Shown piece after piece: positions 56,132-64,000 of a DNA stretch of 64,000 nt. Under the pieces are notes generated by a model. It did no database searches. It was given only the letters and a program-made list of their open reading frames with translations, and was not told where the DNA came from. The position numbers and the translations under genes were made by a program. The stretch's first letter is position 1. Each line of letters opens with the position of its first letter. This DNA comes from Pseudomonas sp. G.S.17 (GTDB lineage: Bacteria; Pseudomonadota; Gammaproteobacteria; Pseudomonadales; Pseudomonadaceae): positions 620,001 to 684,000 of the forward strand of contig NZ_CP151076.1 of the NCBI RefSeq assembly GCF_038096165.1, given 5' to 3'.

Positions 56132-57346
56132 TTGCGCGAAATCGTCCTGATTAACATCACAGGTGTTGACCGTCCGGGTCTCACTGCCGCCATCACTGGC
56201 GTGCTCGCGCAAGGCGGGGTGAACATCCTCGATATCGGTCAGGCGGTGATCCACGACACCTTGTCGTTCGGCATCCTGGTCGAAATCCCCGGAACCGAGC
56301 AAGGTTCTTCGGTGCTTAAGGACATTCTGTTCACGGCATACAAGCTCGATCAGCAGGTGCGCTTCACGGCGGTGTCCGAAGAGGATTACCAGCACTGGGT
56401 CGACGGGCAGGGCAAGTCGCGGCACATCGTGACGCTGCTGACCCGCAAGGTCACCGCCGAGCAGTTGCAGCGCGTCAGTTCCATCACCGCCAAATACGGG
56501 CTGAACATCGACCAGATTGATCGCCTGTCCGGACGCATGCCGCTGGACACTCCCGCCGACAAGGGCAAGGGCTGCATCGAATTTTCGGTGCGCGGTGAGC
56601 CGGCTGATCCCAAAGCGATGCAGGCGGAATTCCTCAGCGTGGCCCAGGCCCTGAATGTCGACATCGCTTTCCAGCAGGATTCGCTGTTCCGACGCAACCG
56701 GCGTCTGGCAGTGTTCGACATGGATTCGACGCTGATCGAAGCCGAAGTCATCGACGAGCTGGCCAAGGCCCACGGCGTGGGTGAGCTGGTGTCGGAAATC
56801 ACTGAGCGCGCGATGCGCGGCGAACTGGATTTCCGCGCCAGCTTCAAGGAGCGCCTGGCGCTGCTCAAAGGGCTGGATGTCAGCGTGCTGGATGAGATCG
56901 GCGCATCGTTGCGTCTGACCGAAGGCGCTGAAACCCTGTTCGCCGAACTCAAGCGTCTGGGCTACAAGACGGCGATTCTGTCCGGCGGCTTCACCTATTT
57001 CGCCAAGCAGTTGCAAGCGAAGCTGGGCATTGATTATGTGTTCGCCAACGAGCTGGAAGTGGTGGATGGCAAATGCACCGGCAACGCCATCGAGCCGATT
57101 GTCGACGCTCAACGCAAGGCGGATCTGCTGCGTGAGCTGGCGCTCAAGGAAGGCTTGAGCCTGGAGCAGACCATTGCCGTGGGCGACGGCGCCAATGACT
57201 TGCCGATGCTGGCAATCGCCGGCCTGGGCGTAGCCTTCCGCGCCAAGCCGTTGGTCAAGCAGTCAGCCAAACAGGCGATCTCGACGCTGGGCCTGGACGG
57301 GATTCTGTACCTGCTGGGTTTCCGTGATCGGGATGGGCGTAACTGA
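56132..57346 (+). CDS. serB: Phosphoserine phosphatase SerB
   Basis: A 404-residue enzyme for the last step of serine biosynthesis. The N-terminal half has ACT-type regulatory repeats (IVLINITGVDRPGLTAAITG). The C-terminal HAD domain has the nucleophile motif VFDMDSTLIEAEV, motif II ILSGGFTYF and the metal-binding GDGANDLPML. It starts at TTG 56132; GGGGTG lies upstream. Followed by a perfect palindrome that may end transcription. Confidence 0.94.
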   Translation: MREIVLINITGVDRPGLTAAITGVLAQGGVNILDIGQAVIHDTLSFGILVEIPGTEQGSSVLKDILFTAYKLDQQVRFTAVSEEDYQHWVDGQGKSRHIVTLLTRKVTAEQLQRVSSITAKYGLNIDQIDRLSGRMPLDTPADKGKGCIEFSVRGEPADPKAMQAEFLSVAQALNVDIAFQQDSLFRRNRRLAVFDMDSTLIEAEVIDELAKAHGVGELVSEITERAMRGELDFRASFKERLALLKGLDVSVLDEIGASLRLTEGAETLFAELKRLGYKTAILSGGFTYFAKQLQAKLGIDYVFANELEVVDGKCTGNAIEPIVDAQRKADLLRELALKEGLSLEQTIAVGDGANDLPMLAIAGLGVAFRAKPLVKQSAKQAISTLGLDGILYLLGFRDRDGRN

Positions 57347-57360
57347 GTGATGGATATCTT

Positions 57361-57409
57361 GTGGGAGCGAGCTTGCTCGCGAAGCCTTCGCGAGCAAGCT
57401 CGCTCCCAC
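57361..57409. repeat. Perfect REP palindrome of a second family (GTGGGAGCGAGCTTGCTCGC)
   Basis: A 49-base inverted repeat around a short central loop, 14 bases after the serB stop and before the convergent gene end at 57428. The sequence differs from the GTAGGACCGGC family seen elsewhere in the window. Confidence 0.9.
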
Positions 57410-57427
57410 AGTTGTTCTAGTCCAGTG

Positions 57428-59215
57428 TTACAGCGACGACCAAAGCGAATCGAATTCCTGCTCTGCCTTGGGCTGGTCGCTGCCGGTTTCCTTGGGTGCT
57501 TCGAAGGTTTCGTATTCGAACTGGTTGTAGCTGCCGCTGCTGGCGCGTCGGTTGTTGAGGACGCCGCGGCGCTCTTCACCGCCAATGTTGATCATCACGC
57601 TGTTGCCTTCCTGGAAAGGCAGGCGCGGGGCGAGGATTGTCGCGGGCTGTTCAATGGCTCGCACTTCCGGTAGCAGCAACGAACGCATGTAAGGGCTGTT
57701 CTGTCCGGGTCTGATCATCTGCAGGCCGCAGGGTTGCGCGAATGGCGCTATCAACTCGATCCCCATCTGCGTGCCGCCGCTGCGCACTTGTCGCACCCAG
57801 CGCACAACCGCAATGCTCCAGCCCTGACAAGCGTCATCCTGAATACCGACCAGTTCGCCGGCCTGCAATTGCGGCGGCACTTCCTTGGGCCATGCCAGGC
57901 AATAGCCGCCGGGGCTGTGATTGACAATATGCAGGTCGTAGGTCGCAAAGGTCTGCTGGGCATTGGACGCCGCTTCGCCACCTTCGGCCTCGGTTTGCTG
58001 GTACTGGATTTCTTCGAAGGGCAGCAGCACCTCCGAAGTGTTGCCGCGCTGGGTATCGAACGCGCTGGCCCAGGGATCGTCCGGCTTGTCACCGACCAGT
58101 TCCATCTTGAATTGCGCGGCCTTGCTGATGACCGGCAATTGCAGCATTTCACTGAATGATCGTTGGCCGCCGAGGTAATAGTGCAGCGCGCTCATGCCGA
58201 TGCACAGGTTCAGCGTGCCCTGGCCCGGCGTGCGCTGAAACGTGCGCTCGGCCACATCACCCCAGGCCGCCGCGAGATGCTGCAACAGATCGGTGGTGAC
58301 GCCATGGGGAATCAGCAACGGCAATTGCGCGCGCAGTTCAGCAGGTGTTTCCAGATAGCGATTGATCATCGCCGCCAGCGCCTGGGTGTGCATGCCCACC
58401 AGCTGCGGGATCTGTTGTTCGGTGAACAGCGAGGTATAGAGCGGCGGCTTGTCCTGGTCGGGCGCGAGTGCGAACAGGCTGTTGTCGTCGGCCGGAAGTT
58501 GCAGGCGGACCAGCGAACTCCACGAATCCAGGACCTCGGCGAGACGACCGATATTGAGCTGACGCATCTGGTTGCAGCGTGAGCAACCCATCAACAAGGC
58601 GACGACGTAGGTCTGTTCGACGGTCAGGGTCTTGACGTTGTGAGCCAGCTCATCGTTCACCGCGACCAGATGCAACTGGTGCTGGCGAGCGATCTGATAA
58701 ATCTTGTGCATCTCCAGCCACAGACCTTCCTGGACCGGGCAGTACAACTGGTTGGCGCGAATCAACGGACCGTTAAGGCAATGCAGCGCCCGTTGCAACG
58801 CGGTGCTCAGCAGCGAGATGCGGTCTTTGGTCAGGCGCGCGGCCACGCGGTGGATGATCAGCTTGTAGCCCACGGCGAGGTGGTTTTGCAGAGCCTGGCA
58901 AAGATTGGCGACCTTGCGCGGGCGCTCGTCGAGAACGATGGCCTGATTGAGGAAGTGCCGCTCCAGGTGCTTGCAGACGAAGTACACCTCGGGGCGCAAC
59001 AGCTCAAGCATTTGCAGGCGATTGTCGCTGGGGGTGAGTAACTGATTGAGTTCGCTGAGCCCCTGATAGAGCTGGCGCGCCATCTCGCCCAGGTTGGCTT
59101 TGGGCAGGGTCGAGATCCAGCGTTTCAGGTCGCGAGGGTTTGTTTCACAGAATGTCAGGCTCGACTGCGTCGGCGTGGGCACACGCAACAACACGGGAAG
59201 GCTTGAAATACTCAT
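57428..59215 (-). CDS. fimW: FimW-like c-di-GMP-binding protein
   Basis: 595 residues from ATG 59215 (MSISSLPVLLRVPTPTQSSL); an upstream ATG at 59281 is possible. A long helical N-terminal part includes a Cys pair (GCSRCNQM). A C-terminal PilZ-like part has the NHSPGGY (N-x-S-x-x-G) motif and an Arg-rich EERRGVLNNRRAS. By synteny it is PA4958, FimW, a c-di-GMP receptor that promotes surface attachment through type IV pili. In P. aeruginosa fimX lies between serB and this gene; here there is only a REP palindrome. The assignment relies on position and the PilZ-like motif. Confidence 0.68.
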   Translation of the reverse strand: MSISSLPVLLRVPTPTQSSLTFCETNPRDLKRWISTLPKANLGEMARQLYQGLSELNQLLTPSDNRLQMLELLRPEVYFVCKHLERHFLNQAIVLDERPRKVANLCQALQNHLAVGYKLIIHRVAARLTKDRISLLSTALQRALHCLNGPLIRANQLYCPVQEGLWLEMHKIYQIARQHQLHLVAVNDELAHNVKTLTVEQTYVVALLMGCSRCNQMRQLNIGRLAEVLDSWSSLVRLQLPADDNSLFALAPDQDKPPLYTSLFTEQQIPQLVGMHTQALAAMINRYLETPAELRAQLPLLIPHGVTTDLLQHLAAAWGDVAERTFQRTPGQGTLNLCIGMSALHYYLGGQRSFSEMLQLPVISKAAQFKMELVGDKPDDPWASAFDTQRGNTSEVLLPFEEIQYQQTEAEGGEAASNAQQTFATYDLHIVNHSPGGYCLAWPKEVPPQLQAGELVGIQDDACQGWSIAVVRWVRQVRSGGTQMGIELIAPFAQPCGLQMIRPGQNSPYMRSLLLPEVRAIEQPATILAPRLPFQEGNSVMINIGGEERRGVLNNRRASSGSYNQFEYETFEAPKETGSDQPKAEQEFDSLWSSL

Positions 59216-59452
59216 GTGACAGGCAAACTCCAACTGCTTACTGGCCCGAACGGCTGCATTCGATTCACGCGTTAATAGCATCTACTCGTTGAAAGTCATG
59301 CAATCTGCGTCAACAAAAAGCGAAGTTTCCTACAGCGCCGATGCCGTGACTTTAACAGCATCGGCCTGTGGTCGCAGCCCGTGTTGTACAAATGCGAGGG
59401 ACGGCAGTGTCGCTTCCATTCGCCACTGTTCAACACCGGCTGCGCTTTTTAC

Positions 59453-60316
59453 TCAGAGTTCTACAGGCGTGGCCAGCATCTCACCCATTTTGACGGGTGA
59501 ACCCGCTGCCAGTTCCTCAGCCCATTTAATCTGGTTGGGTCCGAACAGAACGATGGCGGTGGAGCCCAGTTTGAAGCGGCCCAGTTCGGCACCTTTCTCC
59601 AGATGGATCGGCGCCCGGGCGGCTTCGTCGTAGCGGACGGTTTTCAGCTCGCGTTTAGGCGGAGTGACCAGCCCGGCCCAGACGGTTTCGATGGATGCCA
59701 CGATCATCGCGCCGACCAGTACGACGGCCATCGGACCGCGCTCGGTGTCGAACAGGCAGACCACGCGCTCGTTGCGGGCGAACAGTTCCGGCACGTTCTC
59801 GGCGGTGGTCTGGTTGACCGAAAAAATCCGCCCCGGCACATAAACCATCTCGCGCAGGGTGCCTGCCAACGGCATGTGGACCCGGTGATAGTCCTTGGGC
59901 GACAGGTAAACCGTCGCGAACTCGCCGCCCATGAACGGCGCTGACAGGCTGGCGTCGCCACCCAGCAGTTCAAGCACGCTGAAACTGTGGCCCTTGGCCT
60001 GGAAGATACGGCCGTGATCAATCGGGCCTAGCTGGCTGATCGCGCCATCGGCCGGGCAGAGAATCGCGCCCGGCGTGACGTCCAGCGGGCGGGCGTCGGG
60101 TTTCAATGCGCGGGTAAAGAACGCGTTGAAGTGCTCATAAGCGGTGAGGTCTTCCACCAGCGCCAGGGACATATCCACCTGATAACGACGGGCGAACCAT
60201 GCGGTGAAGGCGTTCTTGAACCAGCGCACCCGGCATTCGGCAACGCAGCCAGCCAAACGCGACAGCAAGTGATGCGGCAATAAATACTGGCTGAAGATAA
60301 ACAGACGCTTTTTCAT
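59453..60316 (-). CDS. psd: Phosphatidylserine decarboxylase
   Basis: 287 residues from ATG 60316 (TAGGA upstream). It makes phosphatidylethanolamine at the inner membrane. The self-cleavage site that generates the pyruvoyl group is the LGST motif in GRFKLGSTAIVLFG near the C-terminus. Other marks are CPADGAISQLG and PKDYHRVHMPLAGTL. Same strand as the downstream fimW-like gene and the upstream rhdA gene. Confidence 0.95.
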   Translation of the reverse strand: MKKRLFIFSQYLLPHHLLSRLAGCVAECRVRWFKNAFTAWFARRYQVDMSLALVEDLTAYEHFNAFFTRALKPDARPLDVTPGAILCPADGAISQLGPIDHGRIFQAKGHSFSVLELLGGDASLSAPFMGGEFATVYLSPKDYHRVHMPLAGTLREMVYVPGRIFSVNQTTAENVPELFARNERVVCLFDTERGPMAVVLVGAMIVASIETVWAGLVTPPKRELKTVRYDEAARAPIHLEKGAELGRFKLGSTAIVLFGPNQIKWAEELAAGSPVKMGEMLATPVEL

Positions 60317-60373
60317 CAAAATTCCTAAAACGATAAAGGTGTGCTGAACGTGATTTTACGAGTCGGCCCGCTG

Positions 60374-61189
60374 TCAGCGTTCGACCGGTGTGTCCGGGTG
60401 GTTGCCCCATTCGCCCCAGGAGCCGGCATAGCCTTTGACTCGCGGGTAGCCCAGCGCCTTGGCCACCAGATAGGTGAAACCGGAGCGATGGTGGGTCTGA
60501 CAATGGGTGATCACTTCCTTGTCGGCGGTGATGCCCAGGCTGTCGAGGATGACGGCGATGTCTTTGCGAATGCGCAGATTGCGCGCCGGATCCATGCCTG
60601 CGGTCCATTCAAAGTTGACTGCGCCGGGGATGTGCCCGGCTTTGGCGGCCAGGACTTTTTCCCCTGAGTATTCCGTAGGGCCGCGAGCATCCCAGATCGC
60701 TAGATCCGCAGCGCCAAGGCGGCTTTGCAAGTATTCGCGGGTGGCGGTGGGTTCGCTGTGCAGCGTCAACGGCACCGGCTGACCGGCCGCTGGCGGGACG
60801 TCGGTGGAGAGCTGCAGGCCTTCAGCCTGCCAGGCAAGCAATCCGCCATCCACATAGTGATACTGATGGTGGCCGATAACATCCAGTAACCAAATAAATC
60901 GCCCGGCCCAACCGCCGCCTTCGTCGTCATAGACCACGTAGACCGCGTTCGGGTTATGGCCCAACTCGCCAAACAGCGCTTCGAGTTGCGCTTGCGCCGG
61001 CAACAGGCCAGGGGCAGGAGGCTGGCCCAGTTGCGTGCGCTTGGGATCGACAAAGCGTGCGCCAGGGATGTGTCCGGCGTCATATCGGGCGCTGCTGGTC
61101 AGATCCACCAGAATCAGCTCCGGCGCGTCCAGGCGTGCCAGCAGGTCGCTGGGTTCGATGACCAGCGGCAGGCTAGAGAAGACGGACAT
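60374..61189 (-). CDS. rhdA: Thiosulfate sulfurtransferase (rhodanese) RhdA
   Basis: 271 residues from ATG 61189 with GGAGG seven bases upstream. Two rhodanese modules; the C-terminal one carries the active-site loop HCQTHHRSG, the same CQTHHR loop as Azotobacter RhdA. It transfers sulfur from thiosulfate to cyanide or other acceptors in the cytoplasm. It lies between an HDOD gene and psd on one strand, as PA4956 does. Confidence 0.92.
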   Translation of the reverse strand: MSVFSSLPLVIEPSDLLARLDAPELILVDLTSSARYDAGHIPGARFVDPKRTQLGQPPAPGLLPAQAQLEALFGELGHNPNAVYVVYDDEGGGWAGRFIWLLDVIGHHQYHYVDGGLLAWQAEGLQLSTDVPPAAGQPVPLTLHSEPTATREYLQSRLGAADLAIWDARGPTEYSGEKVLAAKAGHIPGAVNFEWTAGMDPARNLRIRKDIAVILDSLGITADKEVITHCQTHHRSGFTYLVAKALGYPRVKGYAGSWGEWGNHPDTPVER

Positions 61190-61235
61190 GTGCAGCCTCC
61201 AATATCGGAAAAAGAGGCGAATTGTAGCCCAGCTG

Positions 61236-62771
61236 TCAGGCTTTGCGACCACTAAAGCTGGTCATCGCCCGCTCGATGCACTGACAGGTTTTTCCGAAAG
61301 CTTGTACGGATATCTCCGAAAGCGGCCCGCCGCCCTGGTCGGCGAACACCAGCATCACCACTTTGCCATTGCTGCTCAGGGAGCGAATCAACCAATGCTG
61401 GCCCTTGAACAGGCCTCGGATGCTGCCCGGCAGCAACGCTGAGAACTGATCGATGTTGGCGGGCGTCATGCGCAGTTGAGTCGGTTGCGCGAGCAAACGC
61501 TGCAACACCGTGCTTTCTTTTATGTACAGCACGGTTTCTGCGGCTTCCCTCTGCAAGCCTCCGATCTGGTGTACCCGCAGCATGGTTGCCGTCTTGTCCG
61601 TCATCATCAGCATGACCCGCTGCATGCCGCAGGACAGCAAGGCGTCACGCGAAGAGGTGGTCAAGTGCATGGCGTTATTGAACGGGCTCGGGTCAATCAA
61701 CAACTCGGCACAGTGTTTGCGCCAGTCTTGCAGGGCTTCGGCAGAAGGTGGCGGGGCGGGCAGCATGCCGCGATGGACCCGGCGCGCGTCCCGCGGCCAG
61801 AGCAGCGCTTCGGCTGGATGCCATATTCCCGCAGCAGCATGATGTCGGGCGCTGCTGGCGGCGTTCTGGTGCACCTGTTGTTGCACGGCATCCAGCGGTT
61901 GTTGCAGATACAGGCTGGTCAGCAGCTCCCAGCGCAGGCAATGCGGGCTGTCCCAGGCTTGCTGGGCCGCGAGCGCCAGACCGTTGCCCAGTAACACCGT
62001 ATTGGCTGGCTGATTCAACCAGCGATGCAAATGAGGATCGGCGTCCATCAGTTGTTGCTGGAGCAGCGGGTCGTCATTGTTGCGGGCGATGCGCATGGCT
62101 TTCACCAGTTGGCGCCGATCGCTGATCAGCAGGCGATAACCCAGTGTCACCCACAGCGGCAGGTGCCAAAGCTCGGCCATGGCGACGCATAGCTCCAGCA
62201 GGCTGACGCCAAACAATTGCTTTTCAATGATGCGAGAAGACTCGCCTTGATGGATGACGCGCATTTCCCACTCATCGAGCAGCTTGGGATACGTCAGCGC
62301 CATCGGCCACAAAGGCGAGAGAAACAGCAGGCTGCCCAGGTGAATATCCTGCCAGAGCCGCGCCAGACGCCCGGCGAACAGACCGCTGGCCTGCTGCGTA
62401 GCGTGTTGGCTGACCAGCAGCAGTTGGCGAAACGCAGCGGGAATTTCATCTGCTTCCAGCGTCGGCAGGCGATTGAGCAGCACTTCCGTGCGCGCAAGGC
62501 CGAGGCGATTGATTGCCACCTCAAGACTTTCTGCCGGCTCAGCCAGTTTGTTGGTGTGGTGATTGGCCTCGCGCATGACGCTGAGCACCAACGCCGGGCT
62601 GTCCTGAACCATGTCGGCGATATCACGCAGCGAACGACGGCTGTCGTTGAGCGCGGAACGGACGCGTTTGTGATTGGCCGCAGGCACTGGCAGCGCAACG
62701 CTGTCGAGCTGCTTGATCCAGGCGTCGAGGGTCTTGGGAACAGGGAGCGGTGTCGAGGTATCTGGAGGCAT
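61236..62771 (-). CDS. HDOD domain protein
   Basis: A 511-residue protein. The HDOD domain (about residues 20-230) is recognised by LPVPAANHKRVRSAL, DIADMVQDSPALVLSVMREAN and INRLGLARTEVLLNRLP. HDOD proteins are HD-related, usually lack phosphodiesterase residues, and act in signalling. The C-terminal part (DALLSCGMQRVMLMMTDKTATML) resembles a GAF-like sensor. It lies divergent from motA across a FliA promoter, and 46 bases before rhdA. Confidence 0.75.
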   Translation of the reverse strand: MPPDTSTPLPVPKTLDAWIKQLDSVALPVPAANHKRVRSALNDSRRSLRDIADMVQDSPALVLSVMREANHHTNKLAEPAESLEVAINRLGLARTEVLLNRLPTLEADEIPAAFRQLLLVSQHATQQASGLFAGRLARLWQDIHLGSLLFLSPLWPMALTYPKLLDEWEMRVIHQGESSRIIEKQLFGVSLLELCVAMAELWHLPLWVTLGYRLLISDRRQLVKAMRIARNNDDPLLQQQLMDADPHLHRWLNQPANTVLLGNGLALAAQQAWDSPHCLRWELLTSLYLQQPLDAVQQQVHQNAASSARHHAAAGIWHPAEALLWPRDARRVHRGMLPAPPPSAEALQDWRKHCAELLIDPSPFNNAMHLTTSSRDALLSCGMQRVMLMMTDKTATMLRVHQIGGLQREAAETVLYIKESTVLQRLLAQPTQLRMTPANIDQFSALLPGSIRGLFKGQHWLIRSLSSNGKVVMLVFADQGGGPLSEISVQAFGKTCQCIERAMTSFSGRKA

Positions 62772-62886
62772 GCATCAGGCCTGTACGACTGGATATTTTA
62801 GGCAGTATTGACTGCGAAATTTCAGGGTAAGACATCAGTTCGCGGGCCGCCGTTCAAGGCTCGGCTGGCTTTTCCTCATAGTGGCC

Positions 62887-62913
62887 TATAGTCTGGCCCA
62901 CATATGCCGATAA
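62887..62913 (+). promoter_or_regulatory. FliA (sigma-28) promoter for motAB
   Basis: TATAGTCT (62887-62894), an 11-base spacer and a perfect GCCGATAA (62906-62913). The sigma-28 consensus is TAAAGTTT-N11-GCCGATAA, so the -35 matches at 6 of 8 and the -10 at 8 of 8. It lies 68 bases before the motA ATG. Confidence 0.82.
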
Positions 62914-62981
62914 GTAGAAGAAGAGTTTCACGAACTTCCGCAACATGTCCCTGAATCCGACTTGGTAAGTAGTTCCTACCT

Positions 62982-63833
62982 ATGGCTAAAATTATCGGCA
63001 TCATTGTCGTTTTCGCGAGCGTGCTCGGCGGATACGTTCTCTCCCATGGCAAGATTGCAGCACTGATCCAGCCTTTCGAGGTCCTGATCATCGGTGGCGC
63101 TGCATTGGGCGCGTTCCTGCAAGCCAACCCCGGCTACATGACAATGCACGTGTTCAAGAAGTCGCTGAAAATGTTCAGCACGCGCTTCACTCACGCGTAT
63201 TACCTTGAAGTCCTTGGTCTGGTGTACGAAATCCTCAACAAGAGCCGCCGCGAAGGCATGATGGCGATTGAGGGGGATATCGAGGATGCCGCGGCCAGCC
63301 CGATCTTCGCCAAATATCCGGGCGTGCTCAAAGACGAGCGGATGACAGCGTACATCTGTGATTACCTGCGCATCATGTCCTCGGGCAACATGGCTCCCCA
63401 TGAGCTGGAAGGCCTGTTCGACATGGAACTGCAAAGCATCAAGGAAGAGCTCGGGCATCCATCCCACGCCATTACCGGTATTGCCGACGGTATGCCCGGT
63501 TTCGGTATCGTCGCGGCGGTACTCGGGATCGTGGTGACCATGGCTTCCCTGGGTGACGGCGACAAGGCCGCCATCGGTAACCACGTGGGCGCGGCACTGG
63601 TCGGTACGTTCTTCGGTATTCTCGCGGCCTACGGCTTTTTCGGCCCGCTGGCCACGTCCCTGGCCCACGATGCCAAGGAAGAGCTGAACGTCTACGAAGC
63701 CATCAAGGCATCGCTGGTGGCTTCGGCGTCCGGCATGCCGCCGTCGCTGGCCGTCGAGTTTGGTCGCAAAGTCCTGTATCCCGCGCATCGGCCCAGCTTC
63801 AGTGAGCTGGAGCAAGCGGTTCGCGGTCGCTAA
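62982..63833 (+). CDS. motA: Flagellar motor stator protein MotA
   Basis: A 283-residue inner-membrane protein forming the proton-driven stator with MotB. Four hydrophobic helices: two at the N-terminus (IIGIIVVFASVLGGYVL, FEVLIIGGAALGAFL) and two after residue 165 (PGFGIVAAVLGIVVTMASLG, VGAALVGTFFGILAAYGFFG). The cytoplasmic loop between is charged, as needed for FliG contact. Transcribed from a sigma-28 promoter and followed by motB after three bases. Confidence 0.95.
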   Translation: MAKIIGIIVVFASVLGGYVLSHGKIAALIQPFEVLIIGGAALGAFLQANPGYMTMHVFKKSLKMFSTRFTHAYYLEVLGLVYEILNKSRREGMMAIEGDIEDAAASPIFAKYPGVLKDERMTAYICDYLRIMSSGNMAPHELEGLFDMELQSIKEELGHPSHAITGIADGMPGFGIVAAVLGIVVTMASLGDGDKAAIGNHVGAALVGTFFGILAAYGFFGPLATSLAHDAKEELNVYEAIKASLVASASGMPPSLAVEFGRKVLYPAHRPSFSELEQAVRGR

Positions 63834-63836
63834 GCC

Positions 63837-64000
63837 ATGGAAAATAATCAGCCGATAATCATCAAGCGCGTCAAGCGCTATGAAGGCGGACACCACGGCG
63901 GGGCATGGAAAATCGCCTTCGCCGACTTTGCTACCGCGATGATGGCGTTCTTCCTGGTGCTGTGGCTGATGTCGTCGGCCACACCCGAGCAGTTGCTGGC
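63837..64000 (+). CDS. motB: Flagellar motor protein MotB (5' part, cut by window end)
   Basis: ATG 63837 opens a frame reading MENNQPIIIKRVKRYEGGHH... followed by AWKIAFADFATAMMAFFLVL, the single MotB transmembrane helix with its proton-carrying Asp in FADFATAMMAFF. The window ends within the first 55 codons, so the OmpA-like peptidoglycan-binding part is not seen. Co-transcribed with motA. Confidence 0.95.
   Translation, partial: MENNQPIIIKRVKRYEGGHHGGAWKIAFADFATAMMAFFLVLWLMSSATPEQLL

Overview
The window is a stretch of chromosome from a gamma-proteobacterium of the genus Pseudomonas, probably a P. fluorescens/P. syringae-type species. Evidence: high GC with strong third-position bias, dense operons joined by ATGA overlaps, a typical Pseudomonas TPP riboswitch-thiC-cytX block, REP palindromes, and a gene order that follows P. 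aeruginosa PA5009 (waaP) down to PA4953 (motB). Gene names rest on family motifs and this remembered order; no search was run.

Layout. (1) 1-3.8 kb: four overlapping LPS-core kinase genes (waaP, wapP, wapQ, a tandem double-kinase gene). (2) 3.9-19.7 kb: an accessory island that interrupts the LPS-core operon. It holds a giant dermonecrotic-type toxin gene on the minus strand, split by one in-frame TGA. It also holds an array of polymorphic cell-wall toxins. A long 'core' (second half of an M23-like domain, an unknown region, an EF-hand) occurs four times: complete, fused to a PAAR stub, orphaned, and as a decayed scrap. The first three are followed by different C-terminal domains (GH19, lysozyme-like, GH19) and different small exported proteins likely to be immunity proteins. 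(3) 19.8-32.7 kb: the rest of LPS core assembly: carbamoyltransferase, glycosyltransferases, Mig-14-like protein, DnpA-like deacetylase, another kinase, WaaL and MsbA (one uninterrupted reading frame), and HldE. (4) 33-38.8 kb: a hypothetical protein, aldo-keto reductase, FAD oxidoreductase, SMR pump with divergent LysR regulator, and the Kdo transferase WaaA. (5) 38.9-44.8 kb: TolC-like outer-membrane channel, TPP riboswitch, thiC, cytX, RsiV-like lipoprotein. (6) 45-54.3 kb: nudF, a DUF1249 gene, cpdA, a YqiA-like esterase, parE, two small exported or membrane proteins, parC, a PqiC-like lipoprotein, terminator. (7) 54.4-64 kb: AhpA/YtjB-like membrane protein, serB, FimW-like c-di-GMP protein, psd, rhdA, an HDOD protein, then motA and the start of motB behind a good FliA (sigma-28) promoter.

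The most unusual content is the island. It looks like a modular toxin-immunity system in which homologous recombination in a ~0.74-0.96 kb core swaps peptidoglycan-hydrolase tips, with one live-looking long effector upstream and chimeric or silent cassettes downstream. No integrase, transposase, VgrG, Hcp or other secretion gene is present in the window, so the delivery route is inferred only from the PAAR stub.
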